64,000 bases of DNA from Nipponacmea schrenckii (taxonomy: Eukaryota > Mollusca > Gastropoda > Lottiidae). Both the position numbers and the translations under genes were made by a program. The DNA lies in assembly GCA_030562195.1 (NCBI GenBank), contig CM060200.1, forward strand, positions 37,579,468 through 37,643,467, in the 5' to 3' direction. Below are positions 12,654-27,600 of this stretch, in pieces. The notes beneath the pieces were generated by a model. That model saw nothing but the letters and a program-made list of their open reading frames with translations. It was not told where the DNA came from and made no database searches. Numbering within the stretch: position 1 is the first letter of the stretch; every line of letters starts with the position of its first letter.

Positions 12654-15600
12654 ATGGCCGCGTCCGGAGGGCGGAACCGGGATTCTGAACTAAACAATTT
12701 TATTGCCAAAGTTAGGCAATTCATAGCCCAGGGTGATTCTGAAAAGCTCTTTAGTGATGACAATTTTATACTTGATCTGTTAAAGGTGAATATGTTAATT
12801 GTTAAAATTCTAAACGTAAATGTTAGAACAATTGAAAAATTGGATTACCTCCCTTAGTACAATTATTGCCTTCAAACCACAATCAATGGGGTATAATTTA
12901 TAGAAAGTTTTTATCAACTTTGTCATAAATCCTCGGTCTTTGTAAATATTTTTTGTTAGAGAGACTACTGATTTGATCTGATTTGAATGAAATTCCAGTG
13001 CAATCCTATATGATGATATTATGGACAAGTTTGAATTTGAAGACGTTTAATGAATGTTGTTTTGAGTTATTGCCCCTGACTTAGTCAAAAACGGAAATTT
13101 TTTTCAGTGTACAGACCATTCTGAATGAAACCTAGTGTAGTCATATATTTATGAGATATTAGACAAATTCAAAACAGCTTCTGTGTGGAAATTTGTTTAC
13201 CTTGCTTGAAAAGCTATCTTTACATTTTAGGTTGTATATGAAGACAGTGTTGACCAAGTCATTAAAACAGAATTGGTTTTATCTTTAGAAGAACATGGAT
13301 ATTCGTCAATAAGTCCTTCAAGGTAGAGTATGCTTTACCTGGTAGCTGTGTCGACATCTGATAACTATAATTTTAATAGGCTTAGTGGGGATGACACACA
13401 AATATGATTTTGATGTTAACCACGTCTCTTTCCTAAGATACTTGTAAGCTTTTATGGTCTTAGATCCTTTACTTTGCTAGCAATACTGTATCCTCTGCTA
13501 ACAGCCAGCATACATAATATGGTAGGCTAAAGGTACTGGTAGACTCAGCTACAAACCTTTATTGCAATTAAATTTCTATATTTAATTTTCAGTGCAGAGC
13601 AAGCTGTTTCCTCTTTACTAGATGTTTTTAATCAGAATGTAAATAAAGAAGACATACACAATTTTTGTATCCAGCTATTGATTACTTCAACATCTTTAGT
13701 TCTTCTTAAAAACTTATTGGTAAGGCAGAGTATCCTATCTTACTTTTCTAGTCACCTGATCATATCTTACTCTTCTAGACACCTGATACCACTTTTCATT
13801 ATGAAATAATCACTCACTTATGATGGATATACTTCCTAATATGAAAAGTTCATTGACTGCGCCAGTGTATTGTTGAATATATTATTGTTTTAGATTTTGT
13901 GTTTCGTTTTCAAGTTTGGATCATTAGTCAGTGTACCTTACTTGGTTTATTTATTTCTTTCATCTGATAAATAAAATATTACATAAGTTGAAACTCTTGA
14001 AGAACCTTATTGATAATGCGGAATGATATTTAGTACAACACAACTTTAGAAAGCGAGTTTCATATTTTGCTGAAGTATTGTTAGTTAAAATATTAAATAG
14101 AACACCCATTTATTCAATCTTTTTTTATCAAATTATTCATTTATCAAATCATTCATTTATCAAATCGTTCATTTATCCTCTCATTCATTTATCCAATCAT
14201 TCATTTATCCAATCATTCACTTATCCAATCGTTCATTTATCTACTCATTCATTTATCAAATCATTCATATATCAAATTGTTCATTTATCTACTCATTCAT
14301 TTATCAAATTGTTCATTTATCTATTCATTCATTTATCTACTCATTCATTTAATAAATCGTTCATTTATCTACTCATTCATTTATCTACTCATTCATTTAT
14401 CAAATCATTCATTTATCTACTCATTCATTTATCAAATTTTTCATTTATCTACTCATTCATTTATCTACTCATTCATTTATCAAATCGTTCATTTATCTAC
14501 TCATTCATTTATCCAATCATTCATTTATCTACTCATTCATTTATCAATTCGTTCATTTATCTACTCATTCATTTATCCAATGTCTTTTTCATTTTTTTCT
14601 ACTCATTCATTTACCCAATCATTCATTTATCTACTCATTCATTTATCCAATCATTCATTTATCCAATCATTCATTTATCCAATATTTTATCTAATCATTC
14701 ATTTATCCAATCATTTATCAAATCATTCATTTATCCAATCATTATCTAATCATTCATTTAACTAATCAATCATTTATCCAATCATTCATAAATCCAATCA
14801 TTCATTTATCCAATCATTCATCCAATCATTTATCTACTCATTCATTTATCCAATCATTCATTTATCCAATCATTTATTCATCCAATCATTTATCCACTCA
14901 TTCATTTAACCATATATTCATTTATGCTTTTATATATTCCAGACAAAAACAATTGGTGAGAATGTAATAAAAAGACTATTTGAAGTAATCAGTAAAGTTA
15001 ATCATGTACCAAGTAGAAGAATTAGAGGCTGTTGTTGTCAGTGTTTAAATCAAATAGAACAATTTTACCCTGTAAGTCAGTCTGAATTACATCATCTATT
15101 ACTGTATGTTCACTCTTAACCAGAGACCATTTCCAAAATAGAGAAACAGACAGCAAAGGATCCTGTTTTGAAAGCTATTAACATTGGTCTTTTCCTGATT
15201 ATTTGAACCCACAAGCTGAGTCCACTGGGAATAATGCGAAAAATGACTTATTCAAGGTCAAAAGTCTTTGATAAGAAATTGTTGTATGAAATATACATAA
15301 ATTTTATTTTTTACTTTTTATAAGCAGAACATGGGGTTGTGGTTATTATGCTACCGTAGATATTATACTACAATTTGGAGAAATATGCATATTACAACTA
15401 TTTTCTCCATTTTTCAGGGAACATTAATTAAATATAAAGATGATATTGAAAAGTTTTCCAGACAAGAGAAGACCTATGTTCATCAGGACTATTCCATATT
15501 ACTTTGTACTGTTCTGGAATCTTATAATAGGTTCGTTTTTTTCTTTCCAAATATTCACTGAGTTTAAAAAACGTAGTCTCCTTTACATGAATAATGATAT

Positions 15601-18600
15601 AGATTCAAATCATCATATGGAAAGCCATATATTTCTCAATGATAACCCATTTTCTTCCAATTTCTTAAGGATAAATGTCTGTCATAATTTATACAATGTG
15701 ATCTTCTATCTTTTCTTAACTTTAGTGAAAGAGAAACAAGTCCTCAAGGCAGCACAGAAAAGGAACTGCTACCAACAGTATCATACATTATGGAAAATAT
15801 AGCCTTAATGACACCTGTTGGATTGTGGTCTGTAGTCCAACCATTAATAAATGTGATAAAACATGATAATTCTATATCTCCCATTGTAAGTCCTTTTGTC
15901 CATCAGCTGAATATTTGTTAGTTGTCAACTTGGATTTAATCAGAAAAAAAAACCCATCTGATTTTGAAAATTGATTTTGTGTCCTTCTACTTTCCCTATT
16001 ATAATTTTATACCAAAGACTCAAAGTTGTCTCTTAAATGATATTAAAGTCTATTCTGTTTAATAAAGATTAGATTTCTAAGAGAACAATTAAATTTGTTA
16101 TAAGTTACTTTGTAATTATAATTCATTGTAGATTTTCAAACCATTTATGTTACACCATATGGCCAGCTTTGACCCTGTGATATTCCATATTGTTCTATAC
16201 CTACAGGTATGTACCCTGGCAACAGTGACAGTTTCAACTTCAGTAGAACCTGTATTCAGAGACCACTAAAAAATGGTTGCTTAATTAAGGTGGTCTCTTA
16301 TGAGATGAACTGCAAGACCATTTTGTTTTGACATTTTGGAAATGTTAGGATCTTACTTTCACCTCCAGGTTTCTACTGCTTTTGCATGCTATCTCGGATC
16401 TACCGACAGAATACCCAATTCTGTCATATTTTTGTTCCATATCGAAACCAAAGTTTTCACGGGAACTATAATTTTCAATGACAAAAGTATTAACTGTAAA
16501 TCAATAAAATATCATTGAATTTTAATTGCCCGGAACACATGAAAGTGGCGACTGTGTCTGTTTAATTATCCGCCATCTTGTACCTTTATTTTATTATTAT
16601 ATAGTGTTAAAACTTAAATACTTTGTATATGGTTATAAAGCAATGGAATTCATTCCCTGTTTGTGAATTGAAATGTTGCTTAAATTAAAGAGAAGTAGTA
16701 GTATATCCAAAATAGTGTAATTTGTTGTTATATAACATTTTATTATTGTTTTTAGAAAGAATTTGAAGGAGAAATATTGAGCACTGAGGAAGAACATAAA
16801 TTACAACATAGACTCATACTGGGTATCAATTATCCTTCATTTAGTCCTGCACAACGACTATTAAACATACAGTGGTTAAAACAATATAATCAGGTAAAAA
16901 ACATAGCTTAAACTCTTAATATAAGTTATTTCATGAATGAATTAAAAGGCACAATATTCTGAAAGTTTTTGAGAAAATAGAATGTTATTTAGTGATCATC
17001 CAGTTAGATTTAACCCTACATTCATTATGCCTTAATTTTTCACTTTACATCTGAAGAATGTATGTGGAACTTATATGCAACATGTACATATTAAATTTGT
17101 TTCTCTGATTTATTTGGGTGAGTATTCAGTTTTCTGCATGCATTCAATGAAAATCTTTATGATTTTGTAGAATTTGGACGAGGGTGGTCATATAAAGCTT
17201 CCAGATTATGTGTGTCAGAATTTCCAAAAAGAATTTTATCCAACAGTGTTTGACAGTCTGGATTTAAAATTTGGAAAATTGTCATTGTTATGTAGAAGTA
17301 AGACAGCAGATCAAGGTACACTTTTTTCTGTCCTCAACCTATTTTTCTGATATATATAGTACATAGATTTTAATATCCTAGATAGAAAACACAGATTGTA
17401 CTAGATGCCCTAGGTACAATTACTGAATTGTGACACAACTGAAACTTGTTAAATATGTTGGTACCATACAAGGACTAGTCAGAATCTAAAAAATCATGCT
17501 TCTTCAATATCTTCTCATTCAATGAAGTTGATTTATCTATAAATAGTTTTACAAGGGTAGATAATTTGACAAAGATCATTGCAGAGAGGTTTGTGCAGTG
17601 CTTTATTGATAGGACAAAAGTACATTTTTGTTATAAATTAACCTATTTTATTTTCTTAGGTGACGATTTTAACAATAATTTGATTAAACAGACACAAGAA
17701 ATACAGAAACTTACAGAAACAACTGGTGGATATAAACCAGCTTTAGCTTTATATAGAGCTTATTACTTATTCTACAGCCAGCATCCTTCACAACATCTAG
17801 TACAGACTATACAAGGGTAGGTTAAAAAAGCTCTATTTATTTATATACAGGTAAACACTCTCACCCCTCTGTCAGACATAGACCTACACGCTTCAATAAG
17901 GGCATCTCCGGCTTCACTCTCACGGATTTTTTTGTCATTTCACCCCCATAGTAAAATGACAACTGATTCCTCAAACCTCAACTAGATGAGGAATGAATGA
18001 TCAGAGAGTGCTTCATCATCTAACAACTAGATACCAAGCATCAATCCAGAGAAAATACCAAAAATCTGGCATTTTCCACAAAAAAAACCCACAAATGGCA
18101 TGCATCCACGCCATTGTTATTACGACTTGGCAACCGAGCAAAAGTAGCGCTTTCACTGAAGTCCTCCATGAAGTGCCTCCGTCCACCATACGGTATAAAT
18201 AGAAGGAATGCGGCCCAGTAGCAACAGTCTCCCTGAAGAGTACAAATTGTACGAAACGCGTCGAGCAAACAAGGATTCTCTAAAGAGAAAGATTCCTTAA
18301 CTCTTTAATTTTTATATACATGTTGTATAGGATATATACTTTGAAGTTTGCATCAAATAATTGCTCACCTAACTTTATTTCAGAATTACGCATAAATTAC
18401 TTGGAAGCTATCCTGCCTTAATTCCATTAGTTTTAGAATTTCTACGTTGCATCAGAGAGTTAAATCCAAAGAGGTAAGAATCAAGTTTATTTTCTGCCAT
18501 AATCTTATAAGCCTGTATTTATGGATATAATTTATGTATCAGTTCAGAAATTAGTATTATATAGATACAATTTATATTCAGCTCAATATATATGGATATT

Positions 18601-21600
18601 ATTTATTTTCCAGTTCAGTATTTATGGATATTATTTATATTTCAGTTTAGTATTTATAAATATTATTTATTTTCCAGTTCAGTATTTATGGATATGATTA
18701 TATTTCAGTTCAGTATATATAGATATGATTTATATTTCAGTTCAGTATATATAGATATGATTTATATTTCAGCTCAGTATATATGGATATTATTTATATT
18801 CCAGTTCAGTATTTATGGATATTATTTATATTTCAGTTCAGTATTTATGAATATGATTTATATTTCAGTTCAGTATTTATGAATATAATTTATATTTCAG
18901 TTCAGTATATATAGATATGATTTATATTTCAGTTCAGTATATATAGATATGATTTATATTTCAGCTCAGTATATATGGATATCATATATATTTCAGTTCA
19001 GTATTATGGATATCATTATATTTCAGTTCAGTATATATAGATATGGTTTATATTTCAGCTCAGTATATATGGACATCATATATATTTCAGTTCAGTATAT
19101 ATAGATACAATTTATGTTTCAGTTCAGTATATATGGATATACTATCAACATTACATCAATCAGTATTATCCATATCATATCAGGATGTTTTCAATCAGTA
19201 TCTGTTTTATTTACAAGTTTTTCAAACATCAGCTAGAGAGAAGCAGTTAAGTCAAGCTGTGAGTACCTTTCAATATAAGCTTATGTATGAAACAGTTTCA
19301 ATTGACACTGGTGTTGCAAATTTTAGGAGGCAAGTCTTAGAATTTAGGAAAAAGCACATACCAGTATATCATAGGACTCAAAATAAAGTGGAAAACAGTA
19401 ATGGTAAATTTTCCCTACAATATTTAAATATGAAATATTTTAGATGTTCAATATAAAATCAATTGTAATATTTTTATGTTTATGAATTTTGTATTATTGT
19501 ATATATAAAGTATGTTATATTTCAATTTTTTTGCAGACGACAGTTAAATATTTAAATGGTTTATTAGATTATTCCTTACGAAATGATATTTGTGACTGGT
19601 ATTTTGGTAATAGTATACTATCAATATGTAGAAATATTCTCACATTTCAAGATACAAGTACTGTGTTTTCAGGTTGGTACATCTCTAAAGTACTTGCTAT
19701 GAGTAAAAGATATTACTGCTGAACATATGAATATTTGAGCTTAGAGGGAGAAGTGTATTTGACCAAATTATAATCTTAGTTATAAACAGGAGTTTTTTTT
19801 AGCTATGCTTTGTTCATAGCTCACAGTCAATGTTTGATCAACATTTGAAAATTAAAATGAGGACTCATCATTTCTTGATTCTTCTAAATATTAGAAAAAA
19901 AAAACAGATATAGAAATGGTTTGAGTTTTTTTGAAGGAATTTGAACATTTCTAGTACTGCTAATGACTAATTACACAAAATCAAGACCCAAATTAATCCA
20001 GCTTGGTGACTGATTCCTTATGAACCGCAGTTATAATCCTTGTCATGGTCAGGTGCTTTTACTGAGAATGTTGTTAACTGTAATATAACTATATATTATT
20101 CTTGTTTAGAATTAGGAGAGTTATTGTATGATATTATGGTATACTGTAATGATACAGATATTAAAGATAAAGGAAGATTCTATTATGCTTTACTAACAAA
20201 CGCTGCTGATAAAAAGGTAATCTAATTTATGATTCTAGTTTAATTGACATTCACCTCGAGTGTCTATCAGTTTTTTGGGTCAGATGTAAGACTGAAGACA
20301 AGTTGGTGGTACCTATTTGAGAATAATAATGAAAGTATAGTGACATGTTTAGTTTCAACATATTTTATTGAAATACTCAAGAGGATTGGGAAAAAACCTC
20401 TCCTTAAAAAGTTAAAAACAATATATAAACAAGATTAAATGCACAATTTAATTATGCTCATTCGTATTGCAAGGAGACCCTACAAAGTCAGCATTGAGCA
20501 GATGCCCAACAGGACTATTGTTGAATGGTTTTTGCTTCAGTGACACACTTACTTTAGCATAAAACATATTGGTGATACTTCTCCTATGGAAAATGAATTT
20601 TCAAATAATTCATCAAACTAGAATGATAAATAATTTTTATTTACGCCCATATATTCAATGACAAACATTAGAATGATTATGATAAGCTATAAGTAATAGT
20701 TATCATCTCGGAATCTTTATAGATTCACAGTGTATTAAATGATATGGTACCAAGTGGTAAATTTACAGGGAAAAACTTTTCCTCGTTATTACCAGGTAAG
20801 GTTTCAATCTTCTTACAGTAAATTATTAACATTCAAGTAAAGATAAGGAACAAGGCATAACAATATAGGTTGATTAAAAAAGATCTCTGAAACAATATTG
20901 AAAATATATGTGCATGTATTGGAGTAAAATTCTGTCTCAATGCAATGCAGGATTTGGCCATTGCAGCTTCCAAGATGAATCGTTATTTTGTTTTTTTATA
21001 TTGTTAGGTTCTATGACTGATAAAGATAAAGCAAATATCATTCCTGTTGAAGAATCCTTATTTCATTGGGAAAGGTAAGCATCCATTTTGAATTCTGTTC
21101 TGGAATCTTGATCCTTGATCTCTTGTGTGCCTCAAATGCCAGTTTTGGCAATGTCTGGTAAAGATATCTAGTTTGAAGTGGAATAAGGATAGGATATTAA
21201 GCAAAATTTTTAATTTCAAAATTTCCCTGAATCTGCTTTTAATATTCAAAATATGTATGTGATATTATCATTTTATTACAGAGAAGATATTAGTCCTGTC
21301 TTCTCAATAAAAGATGATAATTTGTCAATGACACCTACCTCAGTAGAAGAATATAAAAATATGTTGGAGAATATAGATATCTCTCTACAAGCCAGATATA
21401 AACTTATATTGGTAAGAGTATATCTTGTGCTTTATATTTTCTCTTTTGATAATGATTTGACTATGTGAAAAGTTTAAAGAAATAACCATTCTTTATACTG
21501 AATTATGATATAATTTTAGAAAGATGAGAGTAACTATGATACTATACATGCAGTATCAGTTGTTTTAGATGATAATATTTATTATAAACCTGTTCACAGT

Positions 21601-24600
21601 AAGTTGATATTAATATAGTTTGTATATTTTAATTTTCCATTAAGATATCTGGCGTTAATGATACTGTATAAAAATCTATGTCATTCTTGAAAGACATGAT
21701 TTAAATAAAATTCTTTGTATAATATAATTCAATGAAAAAGTTTTTGAATTTCGTCCAGTATTTTCCCAAAAAATCCAAATAACAGCCTCAAAATAGCATA
21801 AAAATATAAACTTGAACACACATGTCTTCAGAATTTTCAGTCAAATTGAGACATATTTGGGGTTTGAAATCTCAAAAAGAAAAATGTATTTCTTCAATTT
21901 AAATAAAATTATTATATTTTCATCAATGTAATGAATTTCTAAAAAAATTAACAGAAATATTTTGAGGCTGATATTCTAATTCTTTAACCAGATACACAAA
22001 AAGCTAAAAAATATTTATTTTCCTCAGATATTACATCAGTTTCTTTGTATCTTCCAGATTATCATTTAAATATGATGAAAAAATTAGGTAACTATAAAAT
22101 ATGTTTTAATTACACTTTTAGAACAAGGGCCAAATTTACCCAGAACTATAAGCACATTATTGAAGGCTTGATAATCAGAAGTGATTGTAATGTGAAGTGT
22201 GATAATAAGTGAAGGGAGGTCACTCTATCTAGCATCACAACACATACTCCTGGGTTTCAGCCAATCGGAGTATCCTCAATAGATACATTTTGTTACAATA
22301 CTGCTCTCAATTAAATGGTATGAAAGTAGATGGGTCACATTCAAAATTTCCCATCTATTTCTTTCTCTGCCGTTTTGAATTCTGTCTGTACCTACTATGT
22401 TATCGACACACGAGAAATGCATTCTGAACTTCAGTCTAACATAAATTGAGAGTGAACTCTCCAATTGAGCAGCTTCCGTGCCTACAATTAAAAGTCACAA
22501 ACTAAGTTTTATTGCGATGACAATTTAGAACTGCTAAAGTGGACATAATTTTGTCACTTCTCAATTTATTGAAAGTGAGTTACAATGATGTAAATATTGG
22601 CAAGTAAACAATTTGTTTTTGCTCGACACCTGTAACTCTATTAATTTGTGCTGAAAACCAGGGTTTGAACATAACCTAGGGATCAAACCAGAGGATTATG
22701 TGACTGTTGGATTATGGTTTTCCTCTTGATTTTATTAATTGAGATTTAAAGTTGGAAAATAGCATTGTTTGTTGATTACATGGTGTAGTCCAGTAGAATA
22801 CTCTACTATATATTATATTTCATCCAGTGAATATTAAGAAGTTATCAATCCATTGTATTGATTATAATAAATACCTGACAATTGACACCATGGTTTTCAT
22901 ATTTCACTCAGTCTTTTGTTTTTAATTCCTATCATAAATAGGATAGATTATAGGAAATGTTTGGTTTTTGAAATAATGTCGTATCGCTATCAATCCACAT
23001 TAATGCATTTTTTTATCCTTATTCTGACATAACTGGCAATAATATAGCTGAATCAATAACCCTATATGATGTAGGTGGTACATTGTTTGGCTTTCCTTTT
23101 TAAAAACATAATAAAGATATTTATATTGATACCTCACCTATTTAAGTTAACAGTGCATATAAACTGCACATGTTAGCTTGATATATGATATATATGGCGT
23201 GGGAGTGTGTTTCAGAAAAAAAAAAAACTCAATGGGTTTAAGTGGAAGTACTCTATTGATTTCTGTACTTAATTAGTAGGCTTGATCAAAGCGCTAAAGT
23301 TGGCTTCCATCTCTCATTCTTAGATCCTAGATCAAGAACATGAAAGTTCATTATACCAATTAGCTAAAAAACTTGTTATGAAGTTTGGTAATTTGAAATC
23401 TAATAGATAGTATGGTTGGTTAAAGCAGGCACTTATCATATATTAGCCTCCTGGGGTTTTCAACCTGAGCAAACTCATAAAACTAAACATCCATAATGTA
23501 TCAGTCAAGAAACAAGCCACAAATTTTTTAAGGCATTTGTTAGATGTACTATGCAGTTACTTCATGAACACTGCTTCAACCATGTGCCAGTGCATTTTGT
23601 TGCATAGTAACTTGCTACTTTTCAACCACCCAAACCATTAAACTTATTTCAGACTAGAGCACCTGACACAAACCTAACATTAAACTTATATCAGACAAGA
23701 GCACCTAACACAAACTAATCACTAAACTTATATCAGACTAGAATAAATGACAAACTAAACACTTTTAAACAAAATTAACACTTGACTTATATCAGACTAA
23801 AGTACCTGTCACAAACTAAACACTAAACATATATCAGACTAGAATACCTGACAAACTTAACACTAAACATATATCAGACAAGAGCACCTGACACAAACTT
23901 AACACTAAACACATATCAGACTAGAGCACCTGACACAAACTTAACATTAAACACATATCAGACTAGAGCACCTGACACAAACTTAACACTTCTCTAGGAG
24001 AGCATCTCTTAACACCCTTAACTAAACATATATCAGACTAAAGCACCTTACACAAACTTAACACTGAACTTATATCAGACTAGGGCACCTGACACAAACT
24101 TTACATTAAACATATATCAGTCCAGAGCACCTTACACAAACTTAACACTTAACTCATATTTAACAAAGGTACTGACACAAACTTAACACTAAATGTATAT
24201 CATACAAGAGCACCTGAGACAAACTAAACACTAAACATATATCAGACTAGAGCACCTGACACAAATTTAGCACTACATTATATATCAAACAAGAGCACCA
24301 GAGGCAAACTTAACACTGAACTTATATCAGACAAGAACACCAGACGCAAAATTAACACTCAACTTATATCAGACTAGACCACCTGACACAAACTAAACAC
24401 TAAACTTATATCAGACTAGAGCACCTGACACAAACTAAACACTAAACTTATATCAGACTAGAGCACCTGACACAAACTAAACACTAAACTTATATTAGAC
24501 TAAAGTATCTGACACAAACTAAACACTAAACTTATATCAGACTAGAGCACCTGACACAAACTAAACACTAAACTTATATCAGACTAGAGCACCTGACACA

Positions 24601-27600
24601 AACTAAACACTAAACTTATATCAGACTAGACCACCTGACACAAAATTAACACTAAACTTATATCAGACTAAAGAACCTGACACAAACTTAACACTTAACT
24701 TCTATCAGACAAGCACCTGACACAAAATTAACACTTAACTTATATCAGACTAAAGAACCTGACACAAACTTAACACTTAACTTCTATCAGACAAGCACCT
24801 GACACAAAATTAACACTTGACTTATATCAGACAAGCACCTAACACAAACTTAACACTAAAATAAGACAAGAGCACCATGAAAACTACACACTTATACTGT
24901 ATCAGACAAAAGCACCTGAGACACCTATAGCACTGATTAACTGGAACGTAGTTAAGGTGTTAACATGTGTTTTGGATGTAATTTGTATTTGGATAGGTAG
25001 TTAAGAAAGTACTAAAATTATAGCAGACAGCAGCACCTGATTACATTCTAATATAAAACATGTGTATACATTATCATGTTAAGTCACTATAACTCTTCAG
25101 CTTGCAACAAAAAACAATATAAATAGTTGGCAGGAATGAAGTATTTGTAGAAAGATAAAAGATGATGCAGGTATAGATGTTATTTATGATGTCCACAGAT
25201 CAGAGATAAGTGTAAATAATTTAACAGATGTTTGCTATCTTTAGAATGTAAACCAAATTAATAAAAACCAGTCTGGAATGCTTTCTTAAATACACTATTA
25301 TATTTAATTCTGTTAAGTTGTCTTTAAAATAAAAAATATTTTTATCTGAGTGTTCTATGGCTCAGAGGTTAGAGCGTTGGTTTTTACGACATGACGTCGT
25401 TTGTTTAGATACGTTAAAAATGTCAGACATGAGCTCTAATCTCGATCACTCATGATTCCACCCAGCTGTAAATAGGTACGGATAATCCGGAAAAGATCAA
25501 TGCCAAGGACCAGTTGGAAGAAAGGATCCCTGTCACGGTGGACTTGTGAACCTTAGTTCAGATTTAGAAATTTGGGCTATATTCATTTCAATTGATGAGT
25601 CCGCATGTATATTGGGTTAATTTTGAATGAAAGGAGTAAAGTGTAATAGATATTGAGTCAATATAAGATTATTCTACTGCTTCAAGTCATGGTTTTATCA
25701 ATGGAAGAGTTTGTTTGTTGAAGACCATATTGATTTAGACCATTGTCAGGAAATAGCTGGCCAATTATTCTTTGCTCCATGTTTAATTTCACCTCAACCC
25801 CTCTTCATCACCATCATATTTAGATTTATTGATTAGATTTAGTCATTATGACTTCCAATTCTAAATTTCTTTTAAATTATTTGCTGATAAACCAAAACAA
25901 AAAGAACTTGCCCTGAAGCAATCAAGGTTATGAAAAAGAAATGTGATTTTTCTGTCTTTTCTCCATTATCTTGATGAAATTCTAATTCCTTGGTGTCTAA
26001 TTTGCAATGTTTATATCAACCATGGGGTTGTCTGTCAGTGTTAGATTAATAGACCATTGACTTTGAAACTTACAACATCTATGAATATTCTTGACAAAAT
26101 CAACTCGACTATTGAAGAGCTAAAATGGTGATTGAATTGGACAAGTGAAAAATACATTTTTTGGGGCTAAAATTCTTCCAACCATTGATTAAATTCATAA
26201 AGAGAAATTACAATGAAGTTAATATGTGAACTGTGCAAGATTTCAATATATAGAGATTGGGAGAGATCTTGATAATATCTGTTAATAAATGTGATTTACT
26301 CAAAATTATTCTATCTTCTGTCCAAAACACAATTCAACTGTGGAGGGGCAGCCTGCCTCTCCTGTACCTCATCATCTAAGTACCTTGTCTCATTTGTGGA
26401 AAATAATTTTTACCAAGATATTTTTGTCTGTGGTAGTTTTAACTAGGTAAATGAAAATGTATCATGATAGTATAAATCACATTATAAATATAGCTATAGT
26501 TATAAATACATCTGAAGCAGACTGGCCTAGATAAAATATACTTATCATCTATATTTAATTAGATTCTAATTCCTAGCAATCTCCAGTCTGTTCCACTGAT
26601 CAGGGATGTAGATCTTGATTTTTCAGTTTTGTTCAGCTTCAAAAAGGGTTACTAGGCTATACCTATATTCTCCACTTGATCTGTGATATGAGATAATATT
26701 ATACACATTGGTTATGAACTATTGTTCAATCCCTTTTTTTTTTAGAAAATTGTTCCGTTGTTTTAAATCAGACAATGTCTATTTAACACGGGTTATTATT
26801 ATAGCTGGCTATATTCAATCTTTCAGGCCATTGGTTTTCGGTGCATATATATAATGTATACTAGTATTTTATATTTTTTCAACCCTTAGCCAGTAACGTA
26901 AATACAACATAGGTTAAGAATCACCTCTGTTAAACCGTCAGTTTCCCTTGATACAAGTTTAACCAGACTTTTAATATATTACCTTTATATCAATCACAAA
27001 ACTTATATTGTTTCTAGAGAATCTTTATTATCAGTCTTGACAGATAGTCTTAATGAGAATTGTAACAATAGAACAGAGTTCTATATAGAAATGATTGGCG
27101 GTTCCAGGCATTTCCAGGTCTTCATGACATTACTTTAATCTTCTCTCATGGAAATGCCAGTCTACCAGGATTTGTATTCTATCAATCTTTTTTTCTACAC
27201 TCAAGACAGAAGCTACAATTGATTGCCACTTTGATTTTTTCTTCACATGAGGTGCTGAAAAAGTAGGATGTAAATCTTCAATCATCCTAACTGACTGCAG
27301 CCATATAAAATTTACCAGCAATGTTATCATGACTATTTTAAGCATGAAATGATGCAGCTGTATTTGGACACAAATATTCAAACAAGTAGCATACTTGTGT
27401 TTCAAAACTCCAAAGCATCAGCTGGTTTGTAAGGAATATAAATAGACATATTATATATAAAACCTTTAAGTTAAAGAACAGACCACTTTCATGTACTAGC
27501 AAATTAACAGCTTTAAGGTTTCCTTGCCTTCAAACCAGTATTAAGGACACTCATATTTTGTGTCTGATACTGTTGTATAGTGGTATTATAGGAGATATGC

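Noticed and set aside
14078..14765. Long plus-strand open frames (up to 223 codons) with repeating Ser-Phe-Ile-Tyr pattern
   Set aside because: They arise from the 16-bp minisatellite, which is open in several frames at once; no start context, splice sites or homology.
18592..18882. Open frame through the 32-bp array
   Set aside because: Repeat-derived and intronic; only the last unit is attached to exon 12.
23640..24925. Regular repeats resembling a CRISPR array
   Set aside because: Units are contiguous tandem copies without unique spacers, in an animal intron.
25358..25450. Possible tRNA gene
   Set aside because: The A box is good, but the B box is degenerate and too distant, and there is no acceptor stem; a SINE head is the better reading.
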